A stretch of DNA of 64,000 nt from Gonatopus flavifemur (GCA_018340375.1 JAFFJZ010000039.1:620001-684000), one strand, 5' to 3'. Positions 11,487 through 22,314 are shown, counted from the first letter of the stretch. The notes: a model not told the origin generated them from the sequence alone. Translations and numbers: made by a program.

Positions 11487-11567
11487 AGATAGCACAAGAG
11501 TTCTGAAAGAGTTCTGTATGAATACATCGCATTCATTATGAGCTCTTTCAGAACTCTTATGCTATCT
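11487..11567. repeat. 81-bp hairpin
   Basis: AGATAGCACAAGAGTTCTG (11487) is mirrored by CAGAACTCTTATGCTATCT (ending 11567), giving arms of about 28 bp around a short loop. It is probably a tiny palindromic MITE. Confidence 0.6.
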
Positions 11568-11624
11568 GCGTATGGTTAAAAATTTATCGGAACTGAATCC
11601 ATCATCATCATGAAGTAATCAGTC

Positions 11625-12620
11625 TTACGACTGGTTTGATGAAACCCTCCACCCCTGTCTATTATCCGCCAAACGTTTAATTTCTACATATCTACTACAT
11701 CCCTTGTCTCGTACGATCTGCTTCATATAACTTGCTCTAGGTCTACCTTTACCAGTTTTACCATTCATTTTACCTTCCAATATTGTTTTCAATGAACTCT
11801 CATGCCGTAATGTGTGTCCTAAAGGATTGCTTCCCCTTTTCACGATGTGTTTCAAAAGATTTCTTTCTTCATTTATCTGCTCGAGGACTTCTTCATTTTT
11901 GACTTTGTCTATCCATTTCATTCTGAGCATCCTCCTATAACACCACATTTCAAAAGCTTCAAGTCTTCGTTGATCAGTTTTCCCCATTATCCAAGTTTCG
12001 CAACCATATAATGCTGTGCTCCAAACATAACTTTTCAAGAATTTCTTCCTTACTTCCAAGCTTATATTTTTTGAGCATAATAACTGTTTCTTTTGGTGGA
12101 AAGCCTGTTTCCCTTGTGCTATTCTTGCTTTTATATCTCTTTCGCTTCTGCCGTTTTCTGTAATTATGCTTCCTAGATATTTGAATTCTTTCACCTGTTC
12201 AATTGTCTCGGTATCTATTTTGATTTTCGTTCTTCTAGCTGTGTTCGCTGCTGTACACATCATGAATTTTGTTTTGTCTTTATTTATATTCATACAATAG
12301 TTTTCCAATAATATTGTTCTCATAGTGTTGAGAATATTTTCCAACTCAGTACTACTCGTGGCCAATATAGCTATGTCATCCGCGAATCTCAACATACTTA
12401 TATTTTCTCCCTGAATCTGTAATTTCGATTGAATTTCCTCCTTCACTTCGTTCATTGCTTCTTCTATATATAAATTGAAAATCAGTGGCGATAATGAGCA
12501 TCCTTGTCTCATCCCTCTTCTTATTTGTGCTTCCCCTTCCTGACCCTCTATGTCTATTACTGCACTTTGATTCTTATATAATTCGTATATTATTCTTCTA
12601 TCTTTATAATTTATTCCCAC
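11625..12620 (-). CDS. Reverse transcriptase, C-terminal 331 codons (RTE copy 2)
   Basis: This is the longest intact part of the RTE protein. Residues 35-57 give the RT block RRGMRQGCSLSPLIFNLY, residues 79-82 are the catalytic FADD box, and the C-terminal third has MWCYRRMLRMKW, then GHTLRHESS and GRPRASYMKQI. That order is typical of insect RTE-type endonuclease-reverse transcriptases. The first Met is only where the open frame begins: the true protein started more than 500 residues upstream, where endonuclease and RT N-terminus are broken. It is not expected to be active alone, but the unbroken frame shows this copy is younger than copy 1 over this stretch. Confidence 0.8.
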   Translation of the reverse strand: MGINYKDRRIIYELYKNQSAVIDIEGQEGEAQIRRGMRQGCSLSPLIFNLYIEEAMNEVKEEIQSKLQIQGENISMLRFADDIAILATSSTELENILNTMRTILLENYCMNINKDKTKFMMCTAANTARRTKIKIDTETIEQVKEFKYLGSIITENGRSERDIKARIAQGKQAFHQKKQLLCSKNISLEVRKKFLKSYVWSTALYGCETWIMGKTDQRRLEAFEMWCYRRMLRMKWIDKVKNEEVLEQINEERNLLKHIVKRGSNPLGHTLRHESSLKTILEGKMNGKTGKGRPRASYMKQIVRDKGCSRYVEIKRLADNRQGWRVSSNQS

Positions 12621-12644
12621 CTTCTTCAGGATCGCACTGAATCC

Positions 12645-12829
12645 AGTAAGTAATTAAATTGATTCAGACTCAATCTTATTTATGGAAAGATGTTTGTTCA
12701 GATATTGATCATGGTATTATTTCTACATGCTGGGTCCAGATTGGAGCTACAACAGTGACACAGAAACATCCAAATCCTAATCCATCGGTCTCCAGCTGAT
12801 AGTTCAAATATTGGTCAAACGTATTTCTA
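12645..12829. other. Unassigned filler between RTE and mariner fragments
   Basis: About 185 bp that match neither the RTE nor the mariner family visibly. The left boundary differs from copy 1, so this end was reshaped by a deletion or another insertion. Confidence 0.4.
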
Positions 12830-13506
12830 CTTGGTTCAATGGGTTACTGGCGATGAGTCTTGGGTCTATGCTTAAGACCCGGATACAGACGATCAATCGG
12901 CCGAATACCGTGCGAAAGGTGAACCGGAGCCGAAAAAACCACGTCAAAGCAGGTCAAAAATCAAGGTTATGTTGACAGTTTTCTGCGATTATCGAGGTGT
13001 GGTGCACTCCGAATTCCTTCCAGCCAGCCAAACTGCTAACAAGGGATACTATTTGAGTGTTATGCGTCGCTTGCGCGAAGCTATTTGTAAACAGGGGCCG
13101 GATTTATGGGCCGACAACTCTTGGTTTTTGCACCACGATAATGCACCTTCGCATACTACATTGATTCTTCGTGAGTTTTTCGCCAAATTTTCAACCAAAA
13201 TCGTGCCGCAACCACCGTATTTGCCTGATTTAGCTCCGTGTGACTTCTGGCTATTCAGCAAACTCAAACGACCACTCCAGGGAAACCGTTTTGAATCAAT
13301 TGAAGACATCAAACGTGAATCACTACGCGCATTGAAGGCTATTCCGGAAATTGACTTCAACAACTGTTTTGAGGATTGAAGAAACGTTGGCACAAGTGTA
13401 TTGGGGCCAGAGGGGATTACTTTGAGGGGGACGAAATAGATTTGGAAGAATAAATTCAGAATTTCGGGATTATGAACAAAGCCTTACTATGTTTTGCCCA
13501 CAGTAG
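12830..13506 (+). mobile_element. Mariner 3' fragment, family M1, copy b, inside RTE copy 2
   Basis: It carries the catalytic half of an irritans-type mariner and the right terminus TTTTGCCCACAGTAG (ends 13506), followed by TA and then by RTE sequence. This terminus is the mirror of CTACTGTGGGCAAAA at 3675. Confidence 0.85.
12843..13453 (+). pseudogene. Mariner transposase C-terminal pseudogene (D,D34D)
   Basis: It encodes the catalytic half of a mariner transposase. In order: VTGDESWVY (first Asp, near 12850) followed by a TAA stop; a 136-codon open stretch from 12969 with VVHSEFLP, HHDNAPSH (second Asp) and PDLAPCDFW (third Asp). Exactly 34 residues lie between the last two Asp. At 13377 one G is missing from a TGG codon (GAGGATTG-AAG), giving an early stop. 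The remaining tail RWHKC and GDYFEGDEIDLEE then reads on to TAA at 13453. So all three catalytic residues remain, but the gene is broken and lacks its DNA-binding half. Confidence 0.8.
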
Positions 13507-14360
13507 TATCTGTGACCAATTCAAACAGTGCATCACGAGTTCTTTGACTGGAGGCTTTGATAAGGTCCACACTTATGCCATCTACTCCTGGCGCTTTATT
13601 ATTCTTCAATTCTTCCAAAGCCTCGTCGAATTCTGATTTCAAAATCGAATCTCCCAATTCTTCTTCAACATCTTCCTCCCTCGCCAAGAATCCTGTATTA
13701 TCGTTTCCTATATACAGATCTGCTAGATGATTGACTCATTGTTCTATCTTTTCCTCTTCTCATCAATCGTCTCCCTAGAGAATCGTCAATCTTATTGCTT
13801 TTAGAGTTCATTCGTCCAAAAAATCTCTTAATAATCACATATGCATCATCTATTTTCCCTAAATGTATTCTTCCCTACAAACAATGATTACTGGCGTTTC
13901 AGAGGGCCGTTGATGGCCCTGCGATGCCAGCGAAGGGCCGTTAATGGTCCTTTGAATGGCCTGCATTCGTGTTTGCTGGGTTACTTCTATATCCTGACAT
14001 TTCTCTTCTAACCATTGTTCTTTTGCTCTCCTTGATTCTCTTATTATTTTTCTCCTCAGTGACTTGTATCTCTGCTGGTCTTGTTCACTACTATTATTCT
14101 TGTCTTTCCTCCTTTCATTGATCAAATCGAAAATTTCTTCCGTTATCCATGGTTTCCTAGGTTCTACTCTATCGTGCTTCAAAATTTCATCCGCACATTC
14201 CTCTATGTTCCCCTTTATAATTGTCCATCTACTCTCTATTTCCAAGTCTTTCTCTTTTTGATCCTCCAATTTTTCAGCCAACATCGCTTTGAATGCCTGC
14301 TGTGTGTGTTTTTGGTTGAGATTCTTCAAATAACATCTTTTTTGCACTTTTATTTTTCCT
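13507..14360 (-). pseudogene. RTE copy 2, N-terminal RT and linker
   Basis: The minus-strand segment 14347-13990 reads a linker rich in Lys and Glu (KPWITEEIFDLINERRK, then a YKSLRRKIIRESR-like stretch), as in copy 3 at 49225-49600. The RT N-terminus at 13687-13507 has EALEELKNNKAPGVDGISVD, the conserved NNKAPGxDG block of non-LTR RTs, and stops at FELVTD where the mariner begins. The region 13690-13870 is frame-broken, and a MITE sits at 13873-13980. Confidence 0.75.
13873..13980. mobile_element. 108-bp MITE inside RTE copy 2
   Basis: The ends CCCTACAAACA and TGTTTGCTGGG are inverted relatives. Internally it holds two palindromes of the AGGGCCGTTgATGGCCCT type. Copy 3 (around 49640) reads straight through the site (GAAGTAAGATAACATTTAG), so this is an insertion, apparently with a 2-bp TT duplication. 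Confidence 0.65.
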
Positions 14361-14399
14361 CCAGAGCTTTGAATTTCAGAGAACAGTTCATCATCAACA

Positions 14400-15130
14400 T
14401 ATTGTGATCACTATCTATATATACGCCTGGATATGTTTCACAGCTCTTCACTTGATTTCAAAATCTTTGTTTTACTAATATGTAATCAGTTTGGTATCTT
14501 GCTTTATCTCCCGGCATTTTCCAAGTATAGGTTCTTCTCGGATGATTTTTGAATAATGTGTTGGTGATACCCATTTTATAACTTTCACAGAATTCGATTC
14601 AACGTCCTCTCTCATTCCTTTGTCCTAACGCAAAACCTCCAATCATGTTGCGCCGTTTTCCTTGCCCTACTACCGCATTCCAGTCGCCTATGATCATCAA
14701 ATTCTCTGCTCACCTCTTCTATTTCATCGTACGTTTTTCCGATATCTTCCTCCGGGTACGCAGATGTGGGCATGTATACTTGACTTATAACAGTGTCACC
14801 GGTTTTGTTTTAATTCCGACCATCATTACGCGTTCGCCATGTTGCAAATAATTTTCCATCCTATTTCCTACCCTTTCATGCACTATAATTCCCACCCCTG
14901 CTTGACCATTCTCTGATCCTGTATGAATTATTCTATAATCCCCATTCCAGAAATCCCCTTCTTGCGGTTATCTCATTTTCCTAATTCCTATTACATCAAT
15001 ATTTAACCTATTCATTTCTAATTTCTAATTCTCCAGTTTTCCTATTTGTCTCAGTGATCTAACATTCCACGCTCTGACTCAAACAATGTTTCCTTTCTTT
15101 CCTATCTCCTTCGGTTTTCTATCTTGTTCG
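14400..15130 (-). pseudogene. RTE copy 2, endonuclease region (decayed)
   Basis: Translation of the minus strand in pieces gives RAWNVRSLRQIGKLEN (about 15030-15080), GDYRIIHTGSENGQAGVGI (about 14890-14950), VGNRMENYLQHGERVMMVGIK (about 14800-14870), an IGDWN-like block (about 14690) and YQTDYIL (about 14470-14490). This order matches the apurinic-type endonuclease that nicks target DNA in RTE elements. Several stops and shifts interrupt it. Confidence 0.65.
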
Positions 15131-15230
15131 ATGAGGCTCTCTCGAGCAGCCTCCACCCGGAGATCCGAACGGAAGGCTATTTTACCTCCGAAACATTTCA
15201 CTCGGGAGAACGGCATCATGTTGTTTTTTT

Positions 15231-15520
15231 TTGATGAGATTATGAATTAAAAGATGTCAAGGAAGGTAGTTTCCCTTTGTTTTCTCTCCGTTTTGCCGAT
15301 GTTTCTGGCGTTGGGATGATTTAGTTTCTCTCAGTTCGTATTCTCCCTCTCGAATAGTTTATTCCATCCGACAAAGAGACTCAAATCTGAGATACTTATC
15401 CTCCCCACCACGTAAAGGAAGTAGATACTACCAAGGATGGATAAAAAGTATATCAAGGACAGGTATCAAGAATATCCCCCCCCCCCCCCGGAAGACTCGT
15501 AATCACCCCACGGGGAGGAT

Positions 15521-15551
<31 letters not shown>

Positions 15552-16003
15552 AGCGGGTCAATCTTCGGTCTCAGGGGTTATTAAGATGTCAATTGATTCA
15601 AATGGAATGGAATCGGATTCAAACAAAAGTAAACCTGGGAAAATTTGAATGTACCCGGAAGAATAATTTATTGGAGTATAAACCTCATCAGTACCTCAGC
15701 AATTTGATCCATACTATGTTCATACTGAAATTATCCGATATGTCCGTGAAATTTCCATACCTCAATCATCCTCAGATAATACTGGTACCGAAATTAAACT
15801 CAATTTATACAAAAAATATACCGAAATTTGATACGGTTTTGGTAATAATTGGGTCATAGAGGATTCATACCAAATTCATATCGAATTTGTACGGAATAAA
15901 TACTAAGTGATTGGGAATATTTTGATATACTTTGAGTAATCCACAAGCATACGGTATGTTTCCAGTTTACTTTTCATCACGACTTGTTATTTAACTAAAT
16001 TAC
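15231..16003. other. Unassigned DNA with poly-C and (TA)n runs
   Basis: It contains a run of 13 C (15477-15489) and an AT dinucleotide microsatellite (about 15521-15541). No gene is recognised; the 88-codon frame at 15593-15859 lacks recognisable features. Confidence 0.5.
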
Positions 16004-16011
16004 CACTACTC

Positions 16012-16599
16012 CAGTGCCGGATTTAGGCACACGCTTTAGAAGCAAGCGCTTGTGGCCCCATAAGATTAAGGGGCCCCTCATGCCATGTGAAAAATAATGA
16101 TTTCAGATTTTTACAATGAAAATTTAAACGTAAACAAGATTTCAATAACTTCCTTTTTATAAATCATTATATATGACTTCCTTGAAACAATTTTGATAGA
16201 TTTGTTCGAGTCAATACAATACTTTACTTCCATTATGATTTCACATTCGAATGATTGTATTCAAAATGAAAATACAATTTTTCCGTAGAAAACTAATGGA
16301 AAATAAATTTACAGAACAGTTGAAGAAAATACAATTTTGACGCATTTTCGGATATACATTCATGCAACAATACAAAATTTATAGGTGATTTATATGTTCT
16401 CGTAATACGTGGGACGGTTTTAGATAGATTCAGATAAATGTATCAGAGAAGATATATGTACATATATATTTATGAATATGTGACGCGACGAAAATTTCAA
16501 AAGCCATATCATTCAACCAGCGTCTGTGAAAAAAAATTCCTTACATGGGCCCCCAAGCATATTGCGCTTCGGGCCCCGTGACAACGAATTACGGCACTG
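16012..16599. mobile_element. hAT-type non-autonomous element with 8-bp duplication
   Basis: The inverted ends CAGTGCCGGATTTAGGC (16012) and AATTACGGCACTG (ending 16599) are flanked by identical CACTACTC at 16004-16011 and 16600-16607. Short CAG-type ends with an 8-bp duplication are diagnostic of hAT transposition. The body is AT-rich and non-coding, with GGGGCCCC-like stretches near both ends. Confidence 0.85.
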
Positions 16600-16630
16600 C
16601 ACTACTCTCCAAATTTCTTGGATTGAAAAT

Positions 16631-16811
16631 ACTGCAAGTCCAACAGGAGTGAGATTCCACTCCTAAAGAGTAAGTTTTGACTCCATAAGAGTGAATTTTC
16701 ATTCTGTTGGACTGAGGATTTCACTCTTATAACAAGGTTGAATTTTACTCTTTAAACCGAGTTGAAACTTCGCTCTAATGGAGCGAATTCTCACTCTTGC
16801 TGGACTTGCAC
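16631..16811. mobile_element. ~180-bp MITE rich in CACTCTT motifs
   Basis: The ends TGCAAGTCCAACAGGAGTGAG and CTCACTCTTGCTGGACTTGCA are inverted. Inside, ACTCTT or AAGAGT recurs every 20-30 bp in both orientations. A related CACTCTT-rich segment lies at about 44490-44560. Confidence 0.7.
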
Positions 16812-17637
16812 ACAGTTGAAAATTTTGTGTAAATGTGTTAAAAAATCCTTGTGTCATGAATTTTCTGTTAAATATTCAACACAACCACGTGTAACTTCTA
16901 CAGACAGTCCTTGTGTAATCAGGTCTCAACTGATTTATAATGTGAAATCATTCAAACAAGTGAAAAAAAGTGTCAAAATGACACAAATGTTATTCAACTC
17001 AAGATTGGACATAAAAATTGTGTTGTTCTCAACTACCAAGGGGAGATCGCCAGTGGTGGGAGCTATTTTTTTATGAAACTTCTATGTACGTGTAACTTTA
17101 GTAGTCGTCGGAAGAACTGTTCATGCATTTTGGTTTCAGCTTTCATTGTAATGGAAATTCGTTTTCTAGATATGTGAATTTGAAGATAGAGTGCGAGTCG
17201 ATATACGCAAAGAAAGTACACTCAATCAAAGGACCGGCAGTGGCTTGAGTGATACAGCTTCAAAATTCGGTCCCGACGATCCATGTTCAATGCTCATTGA
17301 AGTACTGTTTTTTTTCAATTTATTCTTATGCATTGTTTCAACACGAAAAAAGTGTGATTTTCACATTTGATTGAAGTAAAAAATCGATAAATTACACTTT
17401 TGAACTGTTGATTCATTCCTTATTTTGGATTTCATTTGACAGTACTTATCTGTTGAATTTACACGATCGGAAATCCCAATCAAAATTTTATCAACATCCT
17501 TTTGTGTTATATTATTTACATCGAGCTTGAGTTATTAGCTAACACAAATACATTATGTGATATCGACACAAAAATATGTGTGGACCGTTTGGGACATGTG
17601 AAATGTGTTGAATTTAACACAAAATTTCCAACTGTGC
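16812..17637. mobile_element. ~0.83-kb MITE with CACAGTTGAAAATTTTGTGT ends
   Basis: CACAGTTGAAAATTTTGTGT at the left pairs with ACACAAAATTTCCAACTGTG at the right. The interior has scattered TGTGTTAA and TTAACACA motifs but no credible gene. It appears inserted next to the CACTCTT-rich MITE, whose sequence seems to resume at 17640 (TTTTCACTCTTCAAGAGTG). Confidence 0.6.
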
Positions 17638-17699
17638 AGTGTTTTCACTCTTCAAGAGTGAATTTCTCACTTGAAGGAATTGGAAGAGTAGATTCGTAC

Positions 17700-18325
17700 T
17701 GATTATGAACCATACCAAAATCATACCCACAGAATACAGAAAATTCCGATACGATCAGATTCGCTAGGGTATCGATCTGTATGAAATGAAATGTTACTTG
17801 ATTCAAGTAAAATTTATATCCGATGAATAAAATTCACAGTCTTCATTGTGTGAGTTGGTAACGGTAAACCCCCATTAGCCCGAAAGCACTGTTGAACGAA
17901 TGGAGGATTAACAAATTGATAGAATGGGGACACGAAGAATGATAAAATAGATGGAAAACATTTGTATATTGAGAATAAATTGAAGCAAATAATTCACCAA
18001 AAAAAGATGAGACCCACTCGTTCATCAACTTTATCTAATATTGGTACAAATATCAACATACCGTTATCGGTATTTTTGATTCCGATAATCGATATCTCAT
18101 TATCGAATGGAATCCACGATCGATATTTGTTATATCAATACTTTTTTTCATCGCCCATCCCCACTTTTCTGATAGAGAAACTTTGATGATTATGCGAGAT
18201 GTCTAAAAATTTCTTAGCGTCAGATTTTCAAACCTCTTACACCAAAACATGTTGTACCTTGTTTAGAATTTAGAGAAGAAATTTGAGTCCGTGTCCGTAC
18301 ATCCATCTGGCGAAATTTATATTAA
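17700..18325. other. Unassigned DNA
   Basis: No gene or clear repeat end recognised. Confidence 0.4.
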
Positions 18326-18330
18326 CGTAT

Positions 18331-18882
18331 ACAGATTGTCCCAGGACCCGCGGACCGGATTTTACAGGTGTATTCTGCAGCCAAAATGCAATAATTTCTC
18401 GTTTGAGAAAAACTTTTTTTACGCTTAGGTTTGGAGATATGAGCATTTTTAGAGGCAAAGGCACTGTATGCTACATACTTGGGCTTTATACGATTGGCTA
18501 AGTTGGAAAACGGCGGGCCTGTGAAGAAAAAATTCAACTATTTTATCATTGATAGTTCCGGAGTTATAGCGATTCGAAATTTTTCAGCTTCCAGCCAATC
18601 AGAATTCAGCAACTTCCAATCGCTATAGCTCCGGAACTATCAATGATAAAATAGTTTAATTTTTACTTCACAGATCTGCCGTTTTCCAACTTAGCGAATC
18701 GTATGAAGCCCAAGTATGTAGCATACAGTACCATTGAATGATTTGGATTTGAACAAAAATCTAAAAATGCTCATATCTCCAAAACTAAGCGTAAAAAAAG
18801 TTTTTCTCAAACGAGAAATTATTGTTTTGGCTGCAGAATACACCTGTAAAATCCGGTCCGCGAATCCTGGAACACCCTGTAT
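18331..18882. mobile_element. ~550-bp palindromic MITE (CAGGGTGTCC-related ends)
   Basis: The whole segment folds back on itself: TACAGATTGTCCCAGGACCCGCGG at the left mirrors CGCGAATCCTGGAACACCCTGTA at the right. The blocks for CTGCAGCC, CTCGTTTGAGAAAAACTTTTTTTACGCTTAG, GAGATATGAGCATTTTTAGA and GATAGTTCCGGAG all occur twice in opposite orientation. It carries no gene; several small frames merely reflect the symmetry. A single arm of the same family is at 58096-58240. Confidence 0.8.
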
Positions 18883-19019
18883 ATATCCCATTTTAATAAT
18901 CCGATCAGCATAAAGTATTCACCATAGTTGTATGCAAGATTGATAGTAATCCTGAATTGGGTTCCAATCGAAATCATCTAACCCTCATGTGTACAACTGG
19001 GTAGCTTGGTACCGTCTGG

Positions 19020-19755
19020 CAAATTCTTTTTCCCACACCTGCACGAAAATTTGATGTTTCCTGACCTATTTTTAGGGGAGAAAGTGCTGAATTCCAAGCA
19101 AATGTGTCACAGCGGGAGGAAAATATTTTTTCCCACACCTGCACGGAAAGTTGATCTTTTCTGACCTATTTTTAGGGGAGAAAGTGCTGAATTCCTAGTG
19201 AATGTGTCACAGTGGAAGGAAAATACAAACTATCTTTTCGTTCTGAAATATGCATATGAATATTTTATATGCAATTAAACAGATGATTTTCACTTTCCTA
19301 GCAGTTGTGGGAAAAATTGTATGTTCACCTCGGGGAGAAGTGGGGAATTTCCCCCCTTGATGAACAATATACTATTCCGCCCGCTCGCAGCGGGAGGAAA
19401 ACACAAACTATCTTTTCGTTCTGAAATATGCATATGAATATTTTATATGCAATTAAACAGATGATTTTCACTTTCCTAGCAGTTGTGGGAAAAAATAGTA
19501 TGTTCACCTCGGGGAGAAGTGGGAAATTCCCACTCGTGTGATTGTCTCCCTCGCCTTCGGCTCGGGAAGACAATCTTCACACTCGTCGGAAATTTCCCAC
19601 TTTCCCCCCTTGATAAACAATATACTAATGTTCACCTCGTGGAGAAGTGGGAAATTTCCACTCGTGTGATTGTCTCTCTTGCCTTCGGCTCGGGAAGACA
19701 AACTTCACACTCGTCGGAAATTTCCCACTTTCCCCCCTTGATGAACAATATACTA
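19020..19755. repeat. Nested tandem duplications (three unit types)
   Basis: Unit A (about 100 bp, TTTTCCCACACCTGCACG to GTGTCACAG) occurs at 19029 and 19130. Unit B (about 180 bp, AACTATCTTTTCGTTCTG to CAATATACTA) occurs at 19228 and 19407. Unit C (about 127 bp, ATGTTCACCTCG to CCCCCTTGATnAACAATATACTA) occurs at 19500 and 19628. Unit C contains an internal palindrome, GAAGTGGGAAATT with AATTTCCCACTT, around CCTTCGGCTCGGGAAG. The copies are very similar, so duplication is recent or homogenised. Confidence 0.75.
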
Positions 19756-19759
19756 CTGT

Positions 19760-20484
19760 CAATCATTTTCTATTTCTCCCCCGCAAATCATCCATGATTG
19801 TGCAATAACCTGAGTCATTTCGGTAATTCACGGGCATTCACATAAGGTCTAGAGGAACAGGAGAGGACATATATCACCAAAAATTATGAGTAGTCGCAAT
19901 GCGGATATCTTCCCTTTCAATCACCTGTAATGAAACTTATTCAAAGCCACAGCCATGGTTCCATGATGATCCTATCTGAGTTTTATCCAAATCAGTTGAG
20001 AGATGGAGCATGGGTGGAAACAAATGTTTTTGATATCGGCACTATTTGACAATATTTTGAAAGCAAGCTCTTCGTCTAGCATGATATAAAAGCCCTAGAA
20101 CCATCTAGTACAATCAATTTATGGGTCAGTAATTATACCAAATGAATTTCAGACACAAAGGATGAGTAGGAAAAAAAAGGGCAAAGACAAAACGGTGGAC
20201 AAGATCTTTTGGCTTCCGTGAATATCGCTATCATGCCGATATTTCCATTGTGATGACGTAATTCAAGTGAAATTGTTTCGCACTTATAAATGGAAGTTAT
20301 AATGAGTCAATACAAATTTTAACCTGATTCATTCACAGAAACTGGATGGAGAAGGAGAAGGAAAAAACCAACAATGGTTTTGCAATGATCTCATATGTGT
20401 TCCAACTGAATTGGTAGAGGAGTGGAAATATTTTCAATTTAATTAAACTATTCGAAGAGGCCTAGTGCCTATCTATTGGCAAAG
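19760..20484. other. Unassigned DNA
   Basis: No coding region or element end recognised. Confidence 0.4.
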
Positions 20485-20752
20485 TACACTGTGAAAAATA
20501 ATCGGGATTTTTCCGTACGCAGCAACCAGAAAGTTCCGATCATGAGAACTGTCCATACTTCCATAATTCGGATTCCGGTACATGTTTATGAAGTTCCCCA
20601 TAAATTCAATTGACAACTGCGAACTTCATTGGATTGTTACTATCATTTTTCAGTCAATTCTCGGTGGAATATGGGAAATTCCTGTAGCATGTATGACTTA
20701 ATGACTTCCGAACATTTATGTGAAATTTGTCATAGAAATTTTTCACAGTATA
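20485..20752. mobile_element. ~265-bp MITE with ACTGTGAAAAAT ends
   Basis: TACACTGTGAAAAATAA at the left mirrors AATTTTTCACAGTATA at the right. It is directly adjacent to the fold-back element starting at 20753. Confidence 0.55.
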
Positions 20753-20809
20753 CCCGAGTTAAAATTTTTAAATCGCTGAAATGAAAATATACGGTACTGT
20801 TACGGATGT

Positions 20810-21125
20810 GTTGCGGGCGCATCTGTACTGAACCCGCAATAATACTGTAAGCACCCGCACCACGCCCATAACAGTACCGTATATGCCTGCACCACATCTG
20901 CAACACTCCTGCCCACAAAAATGATTACGCCCGCACCACGTTTGCATTAAGGCCGTTTGGCGAACCGTACAACCGCAACGCGATTGCACCATAGCTGCAC
21001 TAAACCCGCACACAGTGAATGACGATGGACGATAAATCCCGAAACGTGTTCGCACCAAGACCGCACCAAGCCCAGAACATGCATGCAATAGAGCTGTACC
21101 AGGTCCGCACCAGACCCGTAAATGT
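20810..21125. repeat. Subterminal CCCGCACCA iterons, left end of fold-back element
   Basis: CCCGCACCA, CCGCACCA or variants (CCTGCACCA, TTCGCACCA, CCCGCAACA) recur about a dozen times at irregular 10-40 bp steps in one orientation. They are the mirror of TGGTGCGGG copies at the right end. Such subterminal repeats are commonly transposase-binding sites in other DNA transposons; that role here is inference. Confidence 0.6.
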
Positions 21126-22161
21126 CGAAATTACTGTTGCAATGCGTGCTTAAGGGCCCTCGAGCACAGTATAACTGTGAATGTGTAGGTACACACATAT
21201 AGCACATAGGTACAGTTAAAGCGAAGAAAACTTTGCTTCAAACTTTTGTGCAAAATAGCAATTGATGTGAAATTTAAAAAATATTTCACCATAGTGCTTA
21301 TTTGGGATTGCGCCATAAATTTAAATGTAGCGGTGAAATCACTTTCCATTCTCTGTAAAAAATTTGTGAACACGCGAGACGATTTGACATTTCGTCGTCA
21401 CCATGTTGATTTCGAAAATATCTTAAGATGCAACTGGCAGCTGCGTTTCAAAGTGAACATTTGATTATTTTTTATTATATTCAAAATTTCAAGGTTTTCG
21501 AAATAATCAATCGATTGATGGAATTTTTCAATATTGCACGTGATTTATCGTAATAGAACTTATATGTATATACAAATGGAACTATTCCGCATGGAAAAAT
21601 TACATTACACTTCCCATGAACCCTTCATAAATGTGATTGAATTGAGATCGATTAGTTTGGTTATTATCCCGCATAAGATTTGATCGACAAAATTTTTATT
21701 CATTTATAAAAAAAGAGGACCATTTATTTAGAGAAAGAACGATCTTTGATTATGATGAACGAATTGTACGTGTAACGGTCAATTACCGATACATCGTTTT
21801 GATTATAATTCTACGTACGTTTATGTTAAAATTTTATGTCATTCAAAAAAGTATAGTCCACGAGAAATATGACATAATTTTGAAACTGAAATGTATTTTA
21901 TGATAAGTAATGTCAATTATATACGTTACAACACTTTTACAACATATTTTGTTTTACAGTGTGAACTTTTGAAGAGCTTTATAATCATGGAAAAAAACTT
22001 TGATATTCTGACCATAGAAAGAATGTTTAGGTTTCTCCAAAACGCAACCTCCAACTTTATTTCACGATATTTCCAAATTTAACATGGCGGTGACGAAATG
22101 TCAAATCGTCTGACGTATGTACGAATTTTTCTTTATATGTATGAATCGACAATGATTCCAC

Positions 22162-22314
22162 CAAGGGCGTATCCAGAATTTTTTTTTGGAAGGGGCCTAT
22201 GTTTAGGATGTATATCTATATGTACGAAATATATAGATATACAAAAAACGAAAAAATGCTGGATTTGGGGGGGGGGGTCGGACCCCTTGGACCCCTCCCC
22301 TGGATACGCCCTTG
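22162..22314. mobile_element. 153-bp hAT-type MITE inside the fold-back element
   Basis: Perfect 15-bp ends CAAGGGCGTATCCAG (22162) and CTGGATACGCCCTTG (22314), flanked by GATTCCAC on both sides (22154-22161; 22315-22322). It includes a run of G. The same insertion begins at 63980 in the other copy, so it predates the copying event. Confidence 0.85.

Larger units (their letters stand above)
11600..15230 (-). mobile_element. RTE-like non-LTR retrotransposon, copy 2, interrupted by a mariner
   Basis: Minus-strand element with the same 3' ATG/ATC tail (11601-11612) as copies 1 and 3. Right to left in the window it shows a 5' leader or N-terminal segment (15130-15230), a decayed endonuclease (14400-15120), the N-terminal RT (13507-14347), an unrelated mariner insertion (about 12830-13506), and the RT core plus C-terminus (11625-12640). 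A 108-bp MITE is also inserted (13873-13980). About 100 RT codons next to the mariner are missing. Confidence 0.85.

Noticed and set aside
13049..13393. 114-codon minus-strand frame
   Set aside because: Antisense shadow of the mariner catalytic half at 12843-13453.
21246..21464. 72-codon frame repeated at 62070-62288
   Set aside because: The repeat is explained by the two fold-back copies. The same DNA gives an equally conserved frame on the other strand (61898-62173), so conservation is of DNA, not protein.
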